Origin: Scatosoma sp045542595
Lineage (GTDB): Bacteria; Bacillota; Clostridia; Christensenellales; Borkfalkiaceae
DNA length: 64,000 bases
Assembly: GCA_045542595.1 (NCBI GenBank)
Contig: JAZQLI010000037.1
Coordinates: forward strand, 10,049 to 74,048
Direction of reading: 5' to 3'
The position numbers were made by a program, and so were the translations under genes. The notes under the pieces are model-generated. The model was not told the DNA's origin, made no database searches, and saw nothing but the letters and a program-made list of their open reading frames with translations. Shown piece after piece: positions 44,285 to 53,147 of the stretch (its first letter is position 1; each line of letters opens with the position of its first letter).

Positions 44285-46537
44285 ATGAGAACGAGAATGA
44301 AATGGAATGAAGGTTGGCTTTTTTATAAAGGCACAGCGGACATTGCAGGGCTTGCAGACGGCGAAACGGTAAATTTGCCGCATAGCTGGAATGCAACGGA
44401 CGGACAAGACGGCGGCAACGATTATTTCCGCGGTTCTTGCGTGTACACGAAAAAGATTAGTAAGGCTGATTTGCCTGCCAACAACGAATATTATTTGGAA
44501 ATCCGCGGTGCGAACTCTTCAGCGGACGCATACGTAAACGGTAAGCATATGGCGCACCACGACGGCGGATATTCCACGTGGCGTATCAATTTCACGAACG
44601 AATTACAAGAAGAAAACGAAATTGCTATCGTAGTAGACAACGCACCGAACGATAAAGTATATCCCCAAGTGGCGGACTTCACGTTCTACGGCGGTTTGTA
44701 TCGCGATGTGTACTTGGTTTGCGTGCCCCAAACGCATTTCGATTTAGATTATTTCGGCGGCGAAGGATTTACGGTTACGCCCGTTATGGACGGTAAAAAC
44801 GCAAACGTAAACCTTGCCGTATATACGAAAGATATGCAAGACGGCGACGAAATTGTATACACCGTTTGCGACAAGGAAGGTAGCGTCGTTTACGAAAACA
44901 AAACGTCGGAAACGAAGGTAGACTTCGTTATTGAAAATGCAAACCTTTGGAACGGACGTAAAAATCCGTACTTGTACACGGCGAAAGCGGCTATCGTGCG
45001 CGGCGGTGAAACGTTGGACGAAGTGTCCGCTCGTTTTGGTTGCCGTAGTTTTGAAATTGACCCCGAACGCGGTTTCATTTTAAACGGCGAAGAATATCCC
45101 TTGCGCGGCGTATCCCGTCATCAAGACAGATGGGGAATCGGCAACGCGCTTTTGCCTGAACATCACGAAGAAGATATCAATTTGATTTTGGAAGTAGGCG
45201 CGACGACGATTCGTTTGGCACACTACCAACATGACCAGTATTTCTACGATTTGTGCGACGAAAAGGGTTTGGTTATTTGGGCGGAAATTCCGTATATTTC
45301 TCAACATATGCCTACGGCGAGAGAAAATACCATTTCGCAAATGAAAGAACTTATCGTGCAAAACTACAACCACGCGTCTATCGTCGTTTGGGGACTCTCC
45401 AACGAAATTACTATGAAGGGCGCGAAAGACCCCGATTTGCTTGAAAATCATCACATTTTGAATGATTTAGTACACGAAATGGACAAGACTCGTCTTACCA
45501 CGATGGCGTGCGTTTCTATGTGCGATATGAACGAAGAATACGTACAAATCCCCGACGTGGTTTCGTACAATCACTATTTCGGCTGGTATGGTGGCGATAC
45601 GTCGATGAACGGTCCTTGGTTTGATAAATTCCACGCGACGTTCCCCAACAAGCCTATTGGCGTTAGCGAATACGGCTGTGAAGCGTTGAACTGGCATACG
45701 TCCAACCCCGTTCAAGGCGACTACACGGAAGAATATCAAGCGTATTACCACGAAGAGCTTATCAAACAGTTGTTCACGCGTAAATATTTGTGGGCGACGC
45801 ACGTTTGGAATATGTTCGATTTTGGTGCGGACGCGCGTGCGGAAGGCGGCGAAAACGGTCAAAACCACAAAGGGCTTATGACATTTGATAGAAAATACAA
45901 AAAGGACGCGTTCTATGCGTACAAGGCTTGGCTTTCGGACGAACCGTTCGTACACCTTTGCGGTAAACGCTACGTTGACCGCGTGGAAGACGTAACCAAG
46001 GTTACCGTATATTCCAACCAACCCGAAGTGGAATTATTCTTGAACGGCGAAAGCTTGGGTAAAAAACAAAGTGCGGAACATTTCTTCTATTTCGACGTAC
46101 CCAACGTTGGCGAAAGCACTATCGTTGTCAAAGCGGGCGATTTGCAAGACGAAGGAAAACTTCGTAAAGTGGACGAAATGAATCCCGATTATATCCTGAA
46201 AGAAAAGGGCGCTATCTTGAACTGGTTCGACGTAGAAACGCCCGAAGGTAGATTCTCACTCAACGATAAAATGTCGGATATTATGAGTTCGTTCTGGGGC
46301 AAACTTTGGTTTGCGAAGATGGCTTTGAAAATTAAGAAAGCACTTTCCGGCGGCGATAAGAAGGCGATGGGCGGTTTTGAAATCAACGAAGGTATGATGC
46401 AAATGATGGGCGGATTTACGGTGCTTCGTATGACCAACCTTATGGGCAATATGAACATCACTTGGACGAAGGAAGAATTGTTGAAGATGAATAAACAACT
46501 CAACCGTATCCGCAAACCGAAAAATAAGAAAAAGTAA
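44285..46537 (+). CDS. GH2 glycosidase (beta-glucuronidase or beta-galactosidase)
   Basis: A 750-residue family GH2 enzyme. Sugar-binding domain with 'NLPHSWNATDG' and 'YFRGSCVYTK', Ig-like domain, and a TIM barrel from about 265. Acid/base Glu374 in 'VVWGLSNEIT'; nucleophile Glu462 in 'VSEYGCEA'. 'NHKGLMTFDRK' (Asn527, Lys529) fits the NxK that holds the carboxylate in beta-glucuronidases, though beta-galactosidases may carry a similar NDKG. The UxuA/SDR partners favour glucuronidase. The C-terminal 95 residues are helical and Met/Lys-rich, outside the usual fold. Start 44285 follows GGGAGGA; an ATG 51 nt upstream lacks a site. Cytoplasmic. Confidence 0.85.
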   Translation: MRTRMKWNEGWLFYKGTADIAGLADGETVNLPHSWNATDGQDGGNDYFRGSCVYTKKISKADLPANNEYYLEIRGANSSADAYVNGKHMAHHDGGYSTWRINFTNELQEENEIAIVVDNAPNDKVYPQVADFTFYGGLYRDVYLVCVPQTHFDLDYFGGEGFTVTPVMDGKNANVNLAVYTKDMQDGDEIVYTVCDKEGSVVYENKTSETKVDFVIENANLWNGRKNPYLYTAKAAIVRGGETLDEVSARFGCRSFEIDPERGFILNGEEYPLRGVSRHQDRWGIGNALLPEHHEEDINLILEVGATTIRLAHYQHDQYFYDLCDEKGLVIWAEIPYISQHMPTARENTISQMKELIVQNYNHASIVVWGLSNEITMKGAKDPDLLENHHILNDLVHEMDKTRLTTMACVSMCDMNEEYVQIPDVVSYNHYFGWYGGDTSMNGPWFDKFHATFPNKPIGVSEYGCEALNWHTSNPVQGDYTEEYQAYYHEELIKQLFTRKYLWATHVWNMFDFGADARAEGGENGQNHKGLMTFDRKYKKDAFYAYKAWLSDEPFVHLCGKRYVDRVEDVTKVTVYSNQPEVELFLNGESLGKKQSAEHFFYFDVPNVGESTIVVKAGDLQDEGKLRKVDEMNPDYILKEKGAILNWFDVETPEGRFSLNDKMSDIMSSFWGKLWFAKMALKIKKALSGGDKKAMGGFEINEGMMQMMGGFTVLRMTNLMGNMNITWTKEELLKMNKQLNRIRKPKNKKK

Positions 46538-46552
46538 TAAGGAGAAAGAAAT

Positions 46553-47647
46553 ATGCCTATGCAAATGACCTTTCGCTGGTATGGCGAAGGAAACGACAAA
46601 ATCAGTTTGCAAGATATCAAACAAATTCCTGGTGTTACGGGTATCGTTTGGGCGTTGCACGATAAGATGCCCGGCGAAATTTGGGAAGTAGACGAAATTG
46701 CAAAAGTAAAAGCGCAGCTGGATAAATACGGCTTTAATATGGACGTTGTAGAATCGGTAAACGTGCACGACGATATTAAAATAGGTCTTCCTACGCGCGA
46801 TAAGTATATTGAAAATTACAAACAAACCATTCGTAACTTGGCGAAATTTGGCGTGAAAGTAATTTGTTATAACTTTATGCCTATTTTCGACTGGACGCGT
46901 TCCGATTTATTTCACCCCGTAGGCGACGGCTCGACGGCGCTTTTCTACGAAAAGGGAATGATTCAAGAAGACTACAACGCGATGGCGAAGTATATCTTGG
47001 ATTTCACGGAAAAATACAATATGTCTTTTCCCGGTTGGGAGCCCGAACGTATGGCGAAACTTGACGAACTGTTCAAGGCGTACGAAGGGGTTGACCACGA
47101 AAAACTGTGGGCGAACTTGCAATATTTCTTGGAAGGTATTATGCCTGCCTGCGAAGAGACTGGCATCAAAATGGCTATCCATATGGACGACCCGCCTTGG
47201 GATATTTTCGGCTTGCCGAGATTGCTCGTCAACGAAGCAAATATCGATAGATTCTTGAAAATGGTGGATAACCCCTACAACTGTTTGACGCTTTGTTCGG
47301 GTAGTTTGAATGCCAACCCCGAAAACGACGTGGCGGCTATCGTAAGAAAGCATTGCGATAGAATTGCGTTCGCGCATATTAGAAACGTAAAACATTTTGA
47401 AAACGGCGATTTCTCGGAAGCAAGCCATCGCGATTGCGACGGGGATACGGGCATACTCAATATCTTGAAAGCGTATCACGATTGTGGTTTTGAAGGGTAC
47501 ATTCGTCCCGACCATGGTAGGCACCTTTGGGGCGAAAAGGCAGGCACGGTACGTCCTGGATACGGATTGTACGATAGAGCGCTCGGCATTATGTATATGC
47601 TTGGCGTATGGGATATGTTAGATAAATTAAAAGGAGAAAACAAATAA
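46553..47647 (+). CDS. uxuA: Mannonate dehydratase
   Basis: A 364-residue UxuA-family protein. 'MTFRWYGEGNDKISL' and 'QIPGVTGIVWALHD' at the N-terminus, 'YNFMPIFDWTRSDL' in the middle, and 'HPDDPPW'-like 'HMDDPPWDIFG' plus 'RPDHGRHLWGE' with the metal and catalytic residues. It dehydrates D-mannonate to 2-keto-3-deoxygluconate in glucuronate breakdown. It lies 15 nt after GH2, and its last base is the first base of the next ATG. Confidence 0.94.
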   Translation: MPMQMTFRWYGEGNDKISLQDIKQIPGVTGIVWALHDKMPGEIWEVDEIAKVKAQLDKYGFNMDVVESVNVHDDIKIGLPTRDKYIENYKQTIRNLAKFGVKVICYNFMPIFDWTRSDLFHPVGDGSTALFYEKGMIQEDYNAMAKYILDFTEKYNMSFPGWEPERMAKLDELFKAYEGVDHEKLWANLQYFLEGIMPACEETGIKMAIHMDDPPWDIFGLPRLLVNEANIDRFLKMVDNPYNCLTLCSGSLNANPENDVAAIVRKHCDRIAFAHIRNVKHFENGDFSEASHRDCDGDTGILNILKAYHDCGFEGYIRPDHGRHLWGEKAGTVRPGYGLYDRALGIMYMLGVWDMLDKLKGENK

Positions 47648-48489
47648 TGAATTTACCCTTGAATATTGATTATAGCGGAAAAGTAGTAGTAATTACGGGC
47701 GCAGGCGGTTTAATTTGCGGCGCGATGGCAAGAGCGTTTGCACAAAGCGGGGCAAAAGTTGCCGCACTCGATTTGAATGAAGAAGCGGTGAAAAAGCTCG
47801 CTGATGAACTCAAGGCGGAAGGCTACGTTTGCGAAGGATATAAAGCGAACGTACTCGATAGCGCGGCGTTGGAAGAAGTGCACCAAGCGGTTTTGAAAGA
47901 TTTAGGGCCTTGTGATATTCTCGTAAACGGCGCAGGCGGTAATAACCCGAGAGCGACGACGGATAACGAATATCAACACGAAGCGAAAGAAGGCGGTAAA
48001 TCGTTCTTCGATTTGGATAGCAACGGCGTGGATTTTGTATTTAAACTCAATTTCCAAGGCACGCTTTTACCTACGCAGGCGTTTGCGAAAGATATGGTAG
48101 CGAAAAAGAAAGGTTGTATTTTGAACATTTCTTCGATGAATGCGTACACGCCCTTGACGAAAATCCCTGCGTATAGCGCGGCGAAAGCGGGTATTTCCAA
48201 CTTTACGCAATGGCTTGCAACGCACTTTGCAGGTACGGGAATCCGTTGCAACGCAATCGCACCCGGATTTTTAGTGTCCGCACAAAACAAGGCGCTTTTG
48301 TTCAATGAAGACGGTACGCCTACCGCGCGTTCGGCAAAGATTTTGAACGGCACGCCTACGGGTAGATTTGTAGACGCAGAAGAACTTATCGGCGGTACGC
48401 TTTTCCTTTGCGACGACAAATCGGCTTCGGCAATTACAGGTGTTGTATTGCCTATCGACTGCGGCTTTGCGGCATATTCGGGAGTATAA
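47647..48489 (+). CDS. SDR oxidoreductase, likely D-mannonate (fructuronate) reductase
   Basis: A 280-residue short-chain dehydrogenase. Rossmann 'VVITGAGGLICGAMARAFAQSG' (Gly-rich loop), 'NGAGGNNPRAT', catalytic Ser/Tyr/Lys with 'YSAAKAGISNFTQWLA', and a C-terminal 'LPIDCGFAAYSGV'. SDR proteins next to uxuA convert fructuronate to mannonate with NADH, replacing the classical UxuB. The long 'DNEYQHEAKEGGKSFFDLD' insertion near residue 110 fits this subgroup. Overlaps uxuA by one base. Confidence 0.87.
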   Translation: MNLPLNIDYSGKVVVITGAGGLICGAMARAFAQSGAKVAALDLNEEAVKKLADELKAEGYVCEGYKANVLDSAALEEVHQAVLKDLGPCDILVNGAGGNNPRATTDNEYQHEAKEGGKSFFDLDSNGVDFVFKLNFQGTLLPTQAFAKDMVAKKKGCILNISSMNAYTPLTKIPAYSAAKAGISNFTQWLATHFAGTGIRCNAIAPGFLVSAQNKALLFNEDGTPTARSAKILNGTPTGRFVDAEELIGGTLFLCDDKSASAITGVVLPIDCGFAAYSGV

Positions 48490-48507
48490 TTACGCAAGAG
48501 GTTTATT

Positions 48508-49149
48508 ATGGATATTTCCAGTAAAAAAGTCAACTTTTTAGGGGACAGTATTACGGAAGGGAGCGGTGCAAGCTCTCCTGATAAATGCTACGTTTCTTTG
48601 TTCAAGCAAGCATATCCCAACGCGGATATCGGCAATTACGGCATTAGTGGCACGCGTATTGCGCGGCAAGTTGTACCGTATAATCCGCGTATGGATTTAG
48701 ATTTTAATATGCGTGCGCTGGAAATGGAAGACAGAGCGGATTTAGTAGTCGTTTTCGGCGGCGTGAACGATTTCGGACACGGCGACGCGCCGTTTGGCGA
48801 ATTTGGCGATACGACGGTGCATACGTTTTGCGGCGCGGTGTACGCGTTGTACGAAACGTTACTCAATAAATATCCGCTTGCGAAAATTTTGGTGCTGACT
48901 CCTTTACATTACTTAAAAGAACATATTCCCGATAAAAAGGGAAAAGTTTTAAGCGATTACGTGCAAATCATTAAGAAGACGGCAGAGTTTTTCGCTTTGC
49001 CCGTGTTGGACTTGTGGTCTTGTTCGGGGATGAATCCCCGTGTTGCCAAAGTGCAGGAAACGATGATGACGGACGGGTTGCATCCTAACGATAACGGACA
49101 TCAACGTTTGTTTGAAACGATAGACGCATATATCAAGGCTATGTTATAA
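48508..49149 (+). CDS. SGNH/GDSL-type esterase
   Basis: A 213-residue cytoplasmic SGNH hydrolase. Block I 'LGDSITEGSGASS' (Ser near 15), block II 'NYGISGTR', block III 'VFGGVNDFG' and block V 'DGLHPNDNGH'. Last gene of the GH2-uxuA operon, closed by a terminator 13 nt on. It may remove acetyl groups from glucuronides or accompanying sugars. This is one of four SGNH hydrolases in the window. Confidence 0.84.
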   Translation: MDISSKKVNFLGDSITEGSGASSPDKCYVSLFKQAYPNADIGNYGISGTRIARQVVPYNPRMDLDFNMRALEMEDRADLVVVFGGVNDFGHGDAPFGEFGDTTVHTFCGAVYALYETLLNKYPLAKILVLTPLHYLKEHIPDKKGKVLSDYVQIIKKTAEFFALPVLDLWSCSGMNPRVAKVQETMMTDGLHPNDNGHQRLFETIDAYIKAML

Positions 49150-49161
49150 TTGTAAAAAGAT

Positions 49162-49204
49162 AAAAAACAACTCCCGTTTTTTAACGAAACGGGAGTTGTT
49201 TTTT
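49162..49204. terminator. Bidirectional terminator
   Basis: Long perfect stem: A-run, then CAACTCCCGTTT / AAACGGGAGTTG, then T-run. It ends both the GH2 operon and the convergent deoR gene. Confidence 0.93.
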
Positions 49205-49208
49205 ACGT

Positions 49209-49940
49209 TCAATAAATAAAAGGAATGTTGTCGAACTCTGCTTTGGGCGGTACGTCGGTTATAATATAGTGGAACGCGGATAAATTTGCTATGCGGTGAA
49301 CGCCAGGTGCGTGAAATTTGCTTTCGTCCACAAGCAGTATGCTTTTTTCGCTTTGTAAAAGCGCGCTACGCTTGCTTTCCGCTTGCTCCAAAGAACGCTC
49401 GAATGCACCGCTTGGTTTGACCGACGCGCAAGAACATATCGTTAAATCAAAAGAAAACTCCTTTAAAAGTCTGGAAGATAAACTACCCAAAACCGAATGG
49501 GTATTATACTGTACGTTGCCGCCTAATAATATCAAATGTACGTCTTGTTTTTTGGATAGTTGTAGCGCGGTTTGTAAACCGTTGGTAACAACCGTCTTAA
49601 AGCGTAAATCCATACGTTGTACTAAGGCGAGCGCGGTGGACGAACTGTCTACAAACAAGCTGTTAAAAGGGGGAAGATGGGCAAGCGCGGTAGTGGCAAT
49701 ACGTTCTTTTTGTTTGGCGTTTTTTTCCAAACGGAAAAAGATAGATACTTCTTCAGTGTTTTCCGCTAACGCCGCGCCGCCGTGATTGCGTTCTAAAAGT
49801 CCCATACTTTGCATTTCCTTTAAATCGCGCCGCATAGTGGCTTCACTGACAAACAGCGTTTTGGCAAGCTCCGCAACCGTTGCCGTTTTTTGTTCTTTTA
49901 AGATGTTCAATATAGATTTTTGACGTTCTTGTAATGCCAT
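49209..49940 (-). CDS. DeoR-family transcriptional regulator
   Basis: A 243-residue DeoR-type repressor. N-terminal helix-turn-helix 'TVAELAKTLFVSEATMRRDL' (about 18-37) and 'LERNHGGAAL'. The C-terminal sugar-phosphate sensor domain has 'FVDSSSTALALVQRM' and 'VTNGLQTALQLSK'. It is divergent from rhaB-rhaD, so it most likely responds to rhamnulose- or fuculose-1-phosphate and represses that operon and itself. FucR of E. coli belongs to the same family. Confidence 0.9.
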   Translation of the reverse strand: MALQERQKSILNILKEQKTATVAELAKTLFVSEATMRRDLKEMQSMGLLERNHGGAALAENTEEVSIFFRLEKNAKQKERIATTALAHLPPFNSLFVDSSSTALALVQRMDLRFKTVVTNGLQTALQLSKKQDVHLILLGGNVQYNTHSVLGSLSSRLLKEFSFDLTICSCASVKPSGAFERSLEQAESKRSALLQSEKSILLVDESKFHAPGVHRIANLSAFHYIITDVPPKAEFDNIPFIY

Positions 49941-49962
49941 TTTTTTTGTTTCCTATTTGCTC

Positions 49963-50057
49963 GTTTATGATTGTTTATGTTCATATTATAGCATAAAAAT
50001 TTTGTTTTGTCAACATTTCGCGCATATATAGACAAACGAAAAAGAGTATGTTATAAT
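49963..50057. promoter_or_regulatory. Divergent deoR / rhaB promoters and candidate operator
   Basis: Plus strand: TAGACA (50029-50034), 17 bp, TATAAT (50052-50057) for rhaB. Minus strand: TTGACA (50008-50013), 17 bp, TATAAT (49985-49990) for deoR. Two direct GTTTATG repeats (49963-49969, 49973-49979), ten bp apart, overlap the deoR transcript start; DeoR proteins often bind such helically phased repeats. Confidence 0.72.
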
Positions 50058-50085
50058 ATATACAGTTTATAGCAAAGGAGCAAAT

Positions 50086-51468
50086 ATGCGGTATTTTTTA
50101 GCGATTGATATCGGCGCGTCGTCGGGGCGGCATATTTTAGCACATCTTGACGGCGATAAAATGGTTACGGAAGAAATATACCGTTTCCAAAACGCGCCTA
50201 AAACGGTAGTGGACGGTTCGGGCGAAAAGCGTTTGACTTGGGACGTAGACCGCTTATACGAAGAGATATTAAACGGTTTAAAACGGGCGAAAGAGATAGG
50301 GAAAATTCCCTATTCAGTAGGTATTGATACGTGGGGAGTCGATTACGCGTTGTTAGACGAAAACGATAACCGTATCGGCGACGTGTATTGCTATCGCGAC
50401 GCTCGTACGGAAAAGACTATTCCTATCGTTCACGAAATAGTGCCGTTGTCGCAGTTATATTCGTACACGGGTATTGCGTTTGCTTCGTTTAACACGGTAT
50501 ATCAACTGATGGACGAAGTGCATACGGGGCGTATACAACGCGCGAAAACAATGTTGAATTTACCCGATTATTTCCATTTCCGCTTAACGGGCGTGAAAAA
50601 GCAGGAATACACAATGTCTACCACGACGGGAATGGTAAATGCCAAAACGCATACTTGGGATAGAGAAATCATTAAAAAACTTGGGTATAAAGACGGATTA
50701 TTTGGCGAACTTTCTCAGCCTGGTACAGTGGTGGGAGAATTTACGCAAGCCGTGCAAGAGAAAGTAGGGTTTAACGCGAAAGTAATTTTGCCTGCTACGC
50801 ACGATACGGCAAGTGCGGTACTCGCCGCGCCTTTGAAAGGACAAACTCCGTATATTTCCAGCGGTACTTGGTCGCTTTTGGGCGTCGAACAAAATACGGC
50901 GCATACAAGCGAAAGTGCAAGAAAATCGGGATATTCTAACGAAGGCAGCGTAAATGGGCAATTCCGTTTACAAATGAATATTATGGGGCTTTGGATGATT
51001 CAGGAGGTCCGCCACGAATTAGACGATAGATACAGCTTTGCCGAGCTTGCGGATATGGCGCGCGCCAACCCCGTAGAAGATTGTATCGACGTGAACGAAC
51101 AAAAATTTCTTGCGCCTGCAAGTATGATCCAAGCAATAGACGAAACGGTGGGGCGCACACTTTCCGTAGGTGAGCGTGCTTACGTTATTTTCAATAATCT
51201 GGCGAAGTATTACGCTAAATCGTTATCGGCGCTTGAAAACGTTACGGGCGAACGGTATCAAACGCTGAATATTATCGGCGGCGGCAGTAAAAACGCGCTT
51301 TTGAATGAGCTTACGGCAAAATATACGGGCAAGAAAATTATTACAGGACCAACGGAAGGTACGGCACTCGGTAATTTGATGATGCAAATGGTGGGTGCAG
51401 GAGAAATAACTTCCGTTGCGGAAGGTAGGGCGTATATCAAACGCTCGTTTGACATTGTAGAATTATAA
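50086..51468 (+). CDS. rhaB: Rhamnulokinase-type FGGY kinase
   Basis: A 460-residue FGGY kinase matching RhaB: 'IDIGASSGRHILAH', 'TWDVDRLYEEILNGL', 'SVGIDTWGVDYALLDE', 'YRDARTEKT', 'LPDYFHFRLTG' and 'NIIGGGSKNALLN'. It phosphorylates L-rhamnulose at O-1. No rhamnose isomerase is in the window, but an L-fucose isomerase is, and RhaB-like kinases may also use L-fuculose, which differs at a single carbon. It is followed 19 nt later by rhaD with an AAAGGAG site. Confidence 0.9.
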   Translation: MRYFLAIDIGASSGRHILAHLDGDKMVTEEIYRFQNAPKTVVDGSGEKRLTWDVDRLYEEILNGLKRAKEIGKIPYSVGIDTWGVDYALLDENDNRIGDVYCYRDARTEKTIPIVHEIVPLSQLYSYTGIAFASFNTVYQLMDEVHTGRIQRAKTMLNLPDYFHFRLTGVKKQEYTMSTTTGMVNAKTHTWDREIIKKLGYKDGLFGELSQPGTVVGEFTQAVQEKVGFNAKVILPATHDTASAVLAAPLKGQTPYISSGTWSLLGVEQNTAHTSESARKSGYSNEGSVNGQFRLQMNIMGLWMIQEVRHELDDRYSFAELADMARANPVEDCIDVNEQKFLAPASMIQAIDETVGRTLSVGERAYVIFNNLAKYYAKSLSALENVTGERYQTLNIIGGGSKNALLNELTAKYTGKKIITGPTEGTALGNLMMQMVGAGEITSVAEGRAYIKRSFDIVEL

Positions 51469-51487
51469 AAAAAAGGAGATATACGAT

Positions 51488-52309
51488 ATGAAAAAGAACA
51501 TTTTTAACGCACCTTTTGTAAAGGAAATGCGTAAAGCAACGGCAAATATGTACCGCTTGGGCTGGGACGAACGAAACGGCGGTAATATTAGTTATATGTT
51601 GGAAGAAGCGGAAGTGGCAAAGTATTTGAATTTGGATAAGGTAATCCGTACTATTCCTACAGGATTTGATGCGAGCAAGCTTATCGGTAAAATTTTTATC
51701 GTTACGGGTACGGGTAAGTATTTTAAGAACGTAGACGAAGACCCTGAAACGAATTTGGGTATCGTGCGTATCGGTAAAGACGGGACGACGGCGGAGCTTT
51801 TGTGGGGATATAAAGACGGTGGTAAATTTACTTCCGAATTCCCTGCGCATATGATGAGTCATATTTCCCGTTTGGAAATAGATTCTACGCACCGCGTTGT
51901 GATGCACTCGCATCCTACGTATACTATTGCGATGAACACCATTTGTTCGACGGACGAAAAGGATTTCACGCATAAGCTTTGGCAATCGAATACCGAAGCG
52001 GTGGTGGTGTTCCCCGACGGCGTGGGCGTATTGCCTTGTATGGTTTGCGGTACGACGGAAATAGGGGAAGCGACGGCGGAAAAAATGAAAAAATTCCGTT
52101 TGGTAGTATGGACAAACCACGGTATCTACGGTACGGGTAAAAATATGGACGAGGCGTTCGGACTTATCGAAACGGTAGAAAAAACCGCGCAAATTTATAT
52201 GCTTGCAAAAGCGAGTGGGGAAATCGTCAACGTCATTCCCGACCAAATTATAGCCGACTTAGCCAAGCTGTGGGGCTTGACTCCGTTAGAAGGAATATTA
52301 AAGGTATAA
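51488..52309 (+). CDS. rhaD: Rhamnulose-1-phosphate aldolase
   Basis: A 273-residue class II aldolase matching RhaD end to end. 'GWDERNGGNIS', 'FIVTGTGKYFKNV', catalytic Glu117 in 'TSEFPAH', zinc ligands His140 and His142 in 'MHSHPTYT' and His211 in 'NHGIYG'. It splits rhamnulose-1-phosphate into dihydroxyacetone phosphate and L-lactaldehyde; related aldolases also use fuculose-1-phosphate. Terminator directly after the stop. Confidence 0.94.
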   Translation: MKKNIFNAPFVKEMRKATANMYRLGWDERNGGNISYMLEEAEVAKYLNLDKVIRTIPTGFDASKLIGKIFIVTGTGKYFKNVDEDPETNLGIVRIGKDGTTAELLWGYKDGGKFTSEFPAHMMSHISRLEIDSTHRVVMHSHPTYTIAMNTICSTDEKDFTHKLWQSNTEAVVVFPDGVGVLPCMVCGTTEIGEATAEKMKKFRLVVWTNHGIYGTGKNMDEAFGLIETVEKTAQIYMLAKASGEIVNVIPDQIIADLAKLWGLTPLEGILKV

Positions 52310-52319
52310 TCTATGAGAA

Positions 52320-52362
52320 AGAAAGGGTGCGCCGTGAAAATGCGGTACACCTTTTCTTTTTG
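52320..52362 (+). terminator. Terminator after rhaD
   Basis: Stem GAAAGGGTG / CACCTTTTC (one G-U) enclosing a second small stem, then a T-rich tail. Confidence 0.7.
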
Positions 52363-52370
52363 TGTAATAA

Positions 52371-52398
52371 AAAACCCGAAACGAGAGTTTCGGGTTTT
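52371..52398. terminator. Bidirectional terminator
   Basis: AAAACCCGAAAC / GTTTCGGGTTTT, 12 bp, GAGA tetraloop. It ends the minus-strand rpsF-ssb-rpsR operon. Confidence 0.9.
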
Positions 52399-52413
52399 GA
52401 TTTTTGATAGAAC

Positions 52414-52662
52414 TTACTCGCCTTTGAAGGGGAGAAGAGCCGTAATTCTTGCACGCTTGATAGCGGTAGCAAGAATTCTTTGATGCGCTGCACACGTGCC
52501 GCTCATTCTACGGGGGAGAATTTTACCGCCTTCCGTAATGAATTTCTTTAAACGGTTTACGTCTTTATAGTCGATTGCATCAAGTTTTTCTTGGCAGAAC
52601 GCGCAAACCTTTTTACGGGGCGCTTTCTTAAATACCTTTTTTACGGGTGCTTTTTCTTCCAT
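52414..52662 (-). CDS. rpsR: 30S ribosomal protein bS18
   Basis: An 82-residue bS18, normal length. 'KVCAFCQEKLDAIDYKDVNRLKKFI' split by a Cys-x2-Cys pair, and 'SGTCAAHQR' with a further Cys and His, so this is the zinc-ribbon-like (C+) form. 'GGKILPRR' is the usual RNA-binding stretch. Last gene of rpsF-ssb-rpsR. Confidence 0.96.
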   Translation of the reverse strand: MEEKAPVKKVFKKAPRKKVCAFCQEKLDAIDYKDVNRLKKFITEGGKILPRRMSGTCAAHQRILATAIKRARITALLPFKGE

Positions 52663-52704
52663 AACAGTTTAACTCCTTAAAATATTTTTTATATTCCCGA
52701 TATA

Positions 52705-53127
52705 TTAGAAGGGAATATCCGAATCGTCGTCCATAGCCTGTAAAACGGGTTTACGTTTGGGCGCGGACTGACGGGGTGCTTCGTTTACGTCTTCGAACGA
52801 ATCGTCGCTGTCTCTGGGCGAAAGGAATTCAACGTCTTGGCAGATAATATCCACTGCCGTACGCTTTACGCCTTGGTTGTCTTCATAGTTGCGGAGCTGA
52901 ATGCTGCCGACAACCGATACTTTCTTGCCCTTTTTGGTGTAACGCGCAATCGTTTCCGCCATAGCGCGCCAAGCGGTACAGTTGAAAAAGTCCGTTTGAC
53001 GTTCGCCGTCTTGCGATTGATAGTTTCTGTTTACCGCAATGGAGAAGTGGCAAACGGGAACTCCCGAAGCCGTTTCGGTAAGTTCGGGGTCGCGCGTTAA
53101 GTTTCCGATTAAAAATACTTTGTTCAT
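52705..53127 (-). CDS. ssb: Single-stranded DNA-binding protein
   Basis: A 140-residue SSB. The OB fold (about 1-105) starts 'MNKVFLIGNLTRDPELTETASG' across two strands and includes 'FFNCTAWRAMAETIARY' and 'GKKVSVVGSIQLRNYED'. It ends in the acidic tail 'MDDDSDIPF', the docking peptide for replication and repair partners. It lies between rpsF and rpsR, the standard bacterial order. Confidence 0.97.
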   Translation of the reverse strand: MNKVFLIGNLTRDPELTETASGVPVCHFSIAVNRNYQSQDGERQTDFFNCTAWRAMAETIARYTKKGKKVSVVGSIQLRNYEDNQGVKRTAVDIICQDVEFLSPRDSDDSFEDVNEAPRQSAPKRKPVLQAMDDDSDIPF

Positions 53128-53147
53128 AATTTTTCCCTTATCAATAA

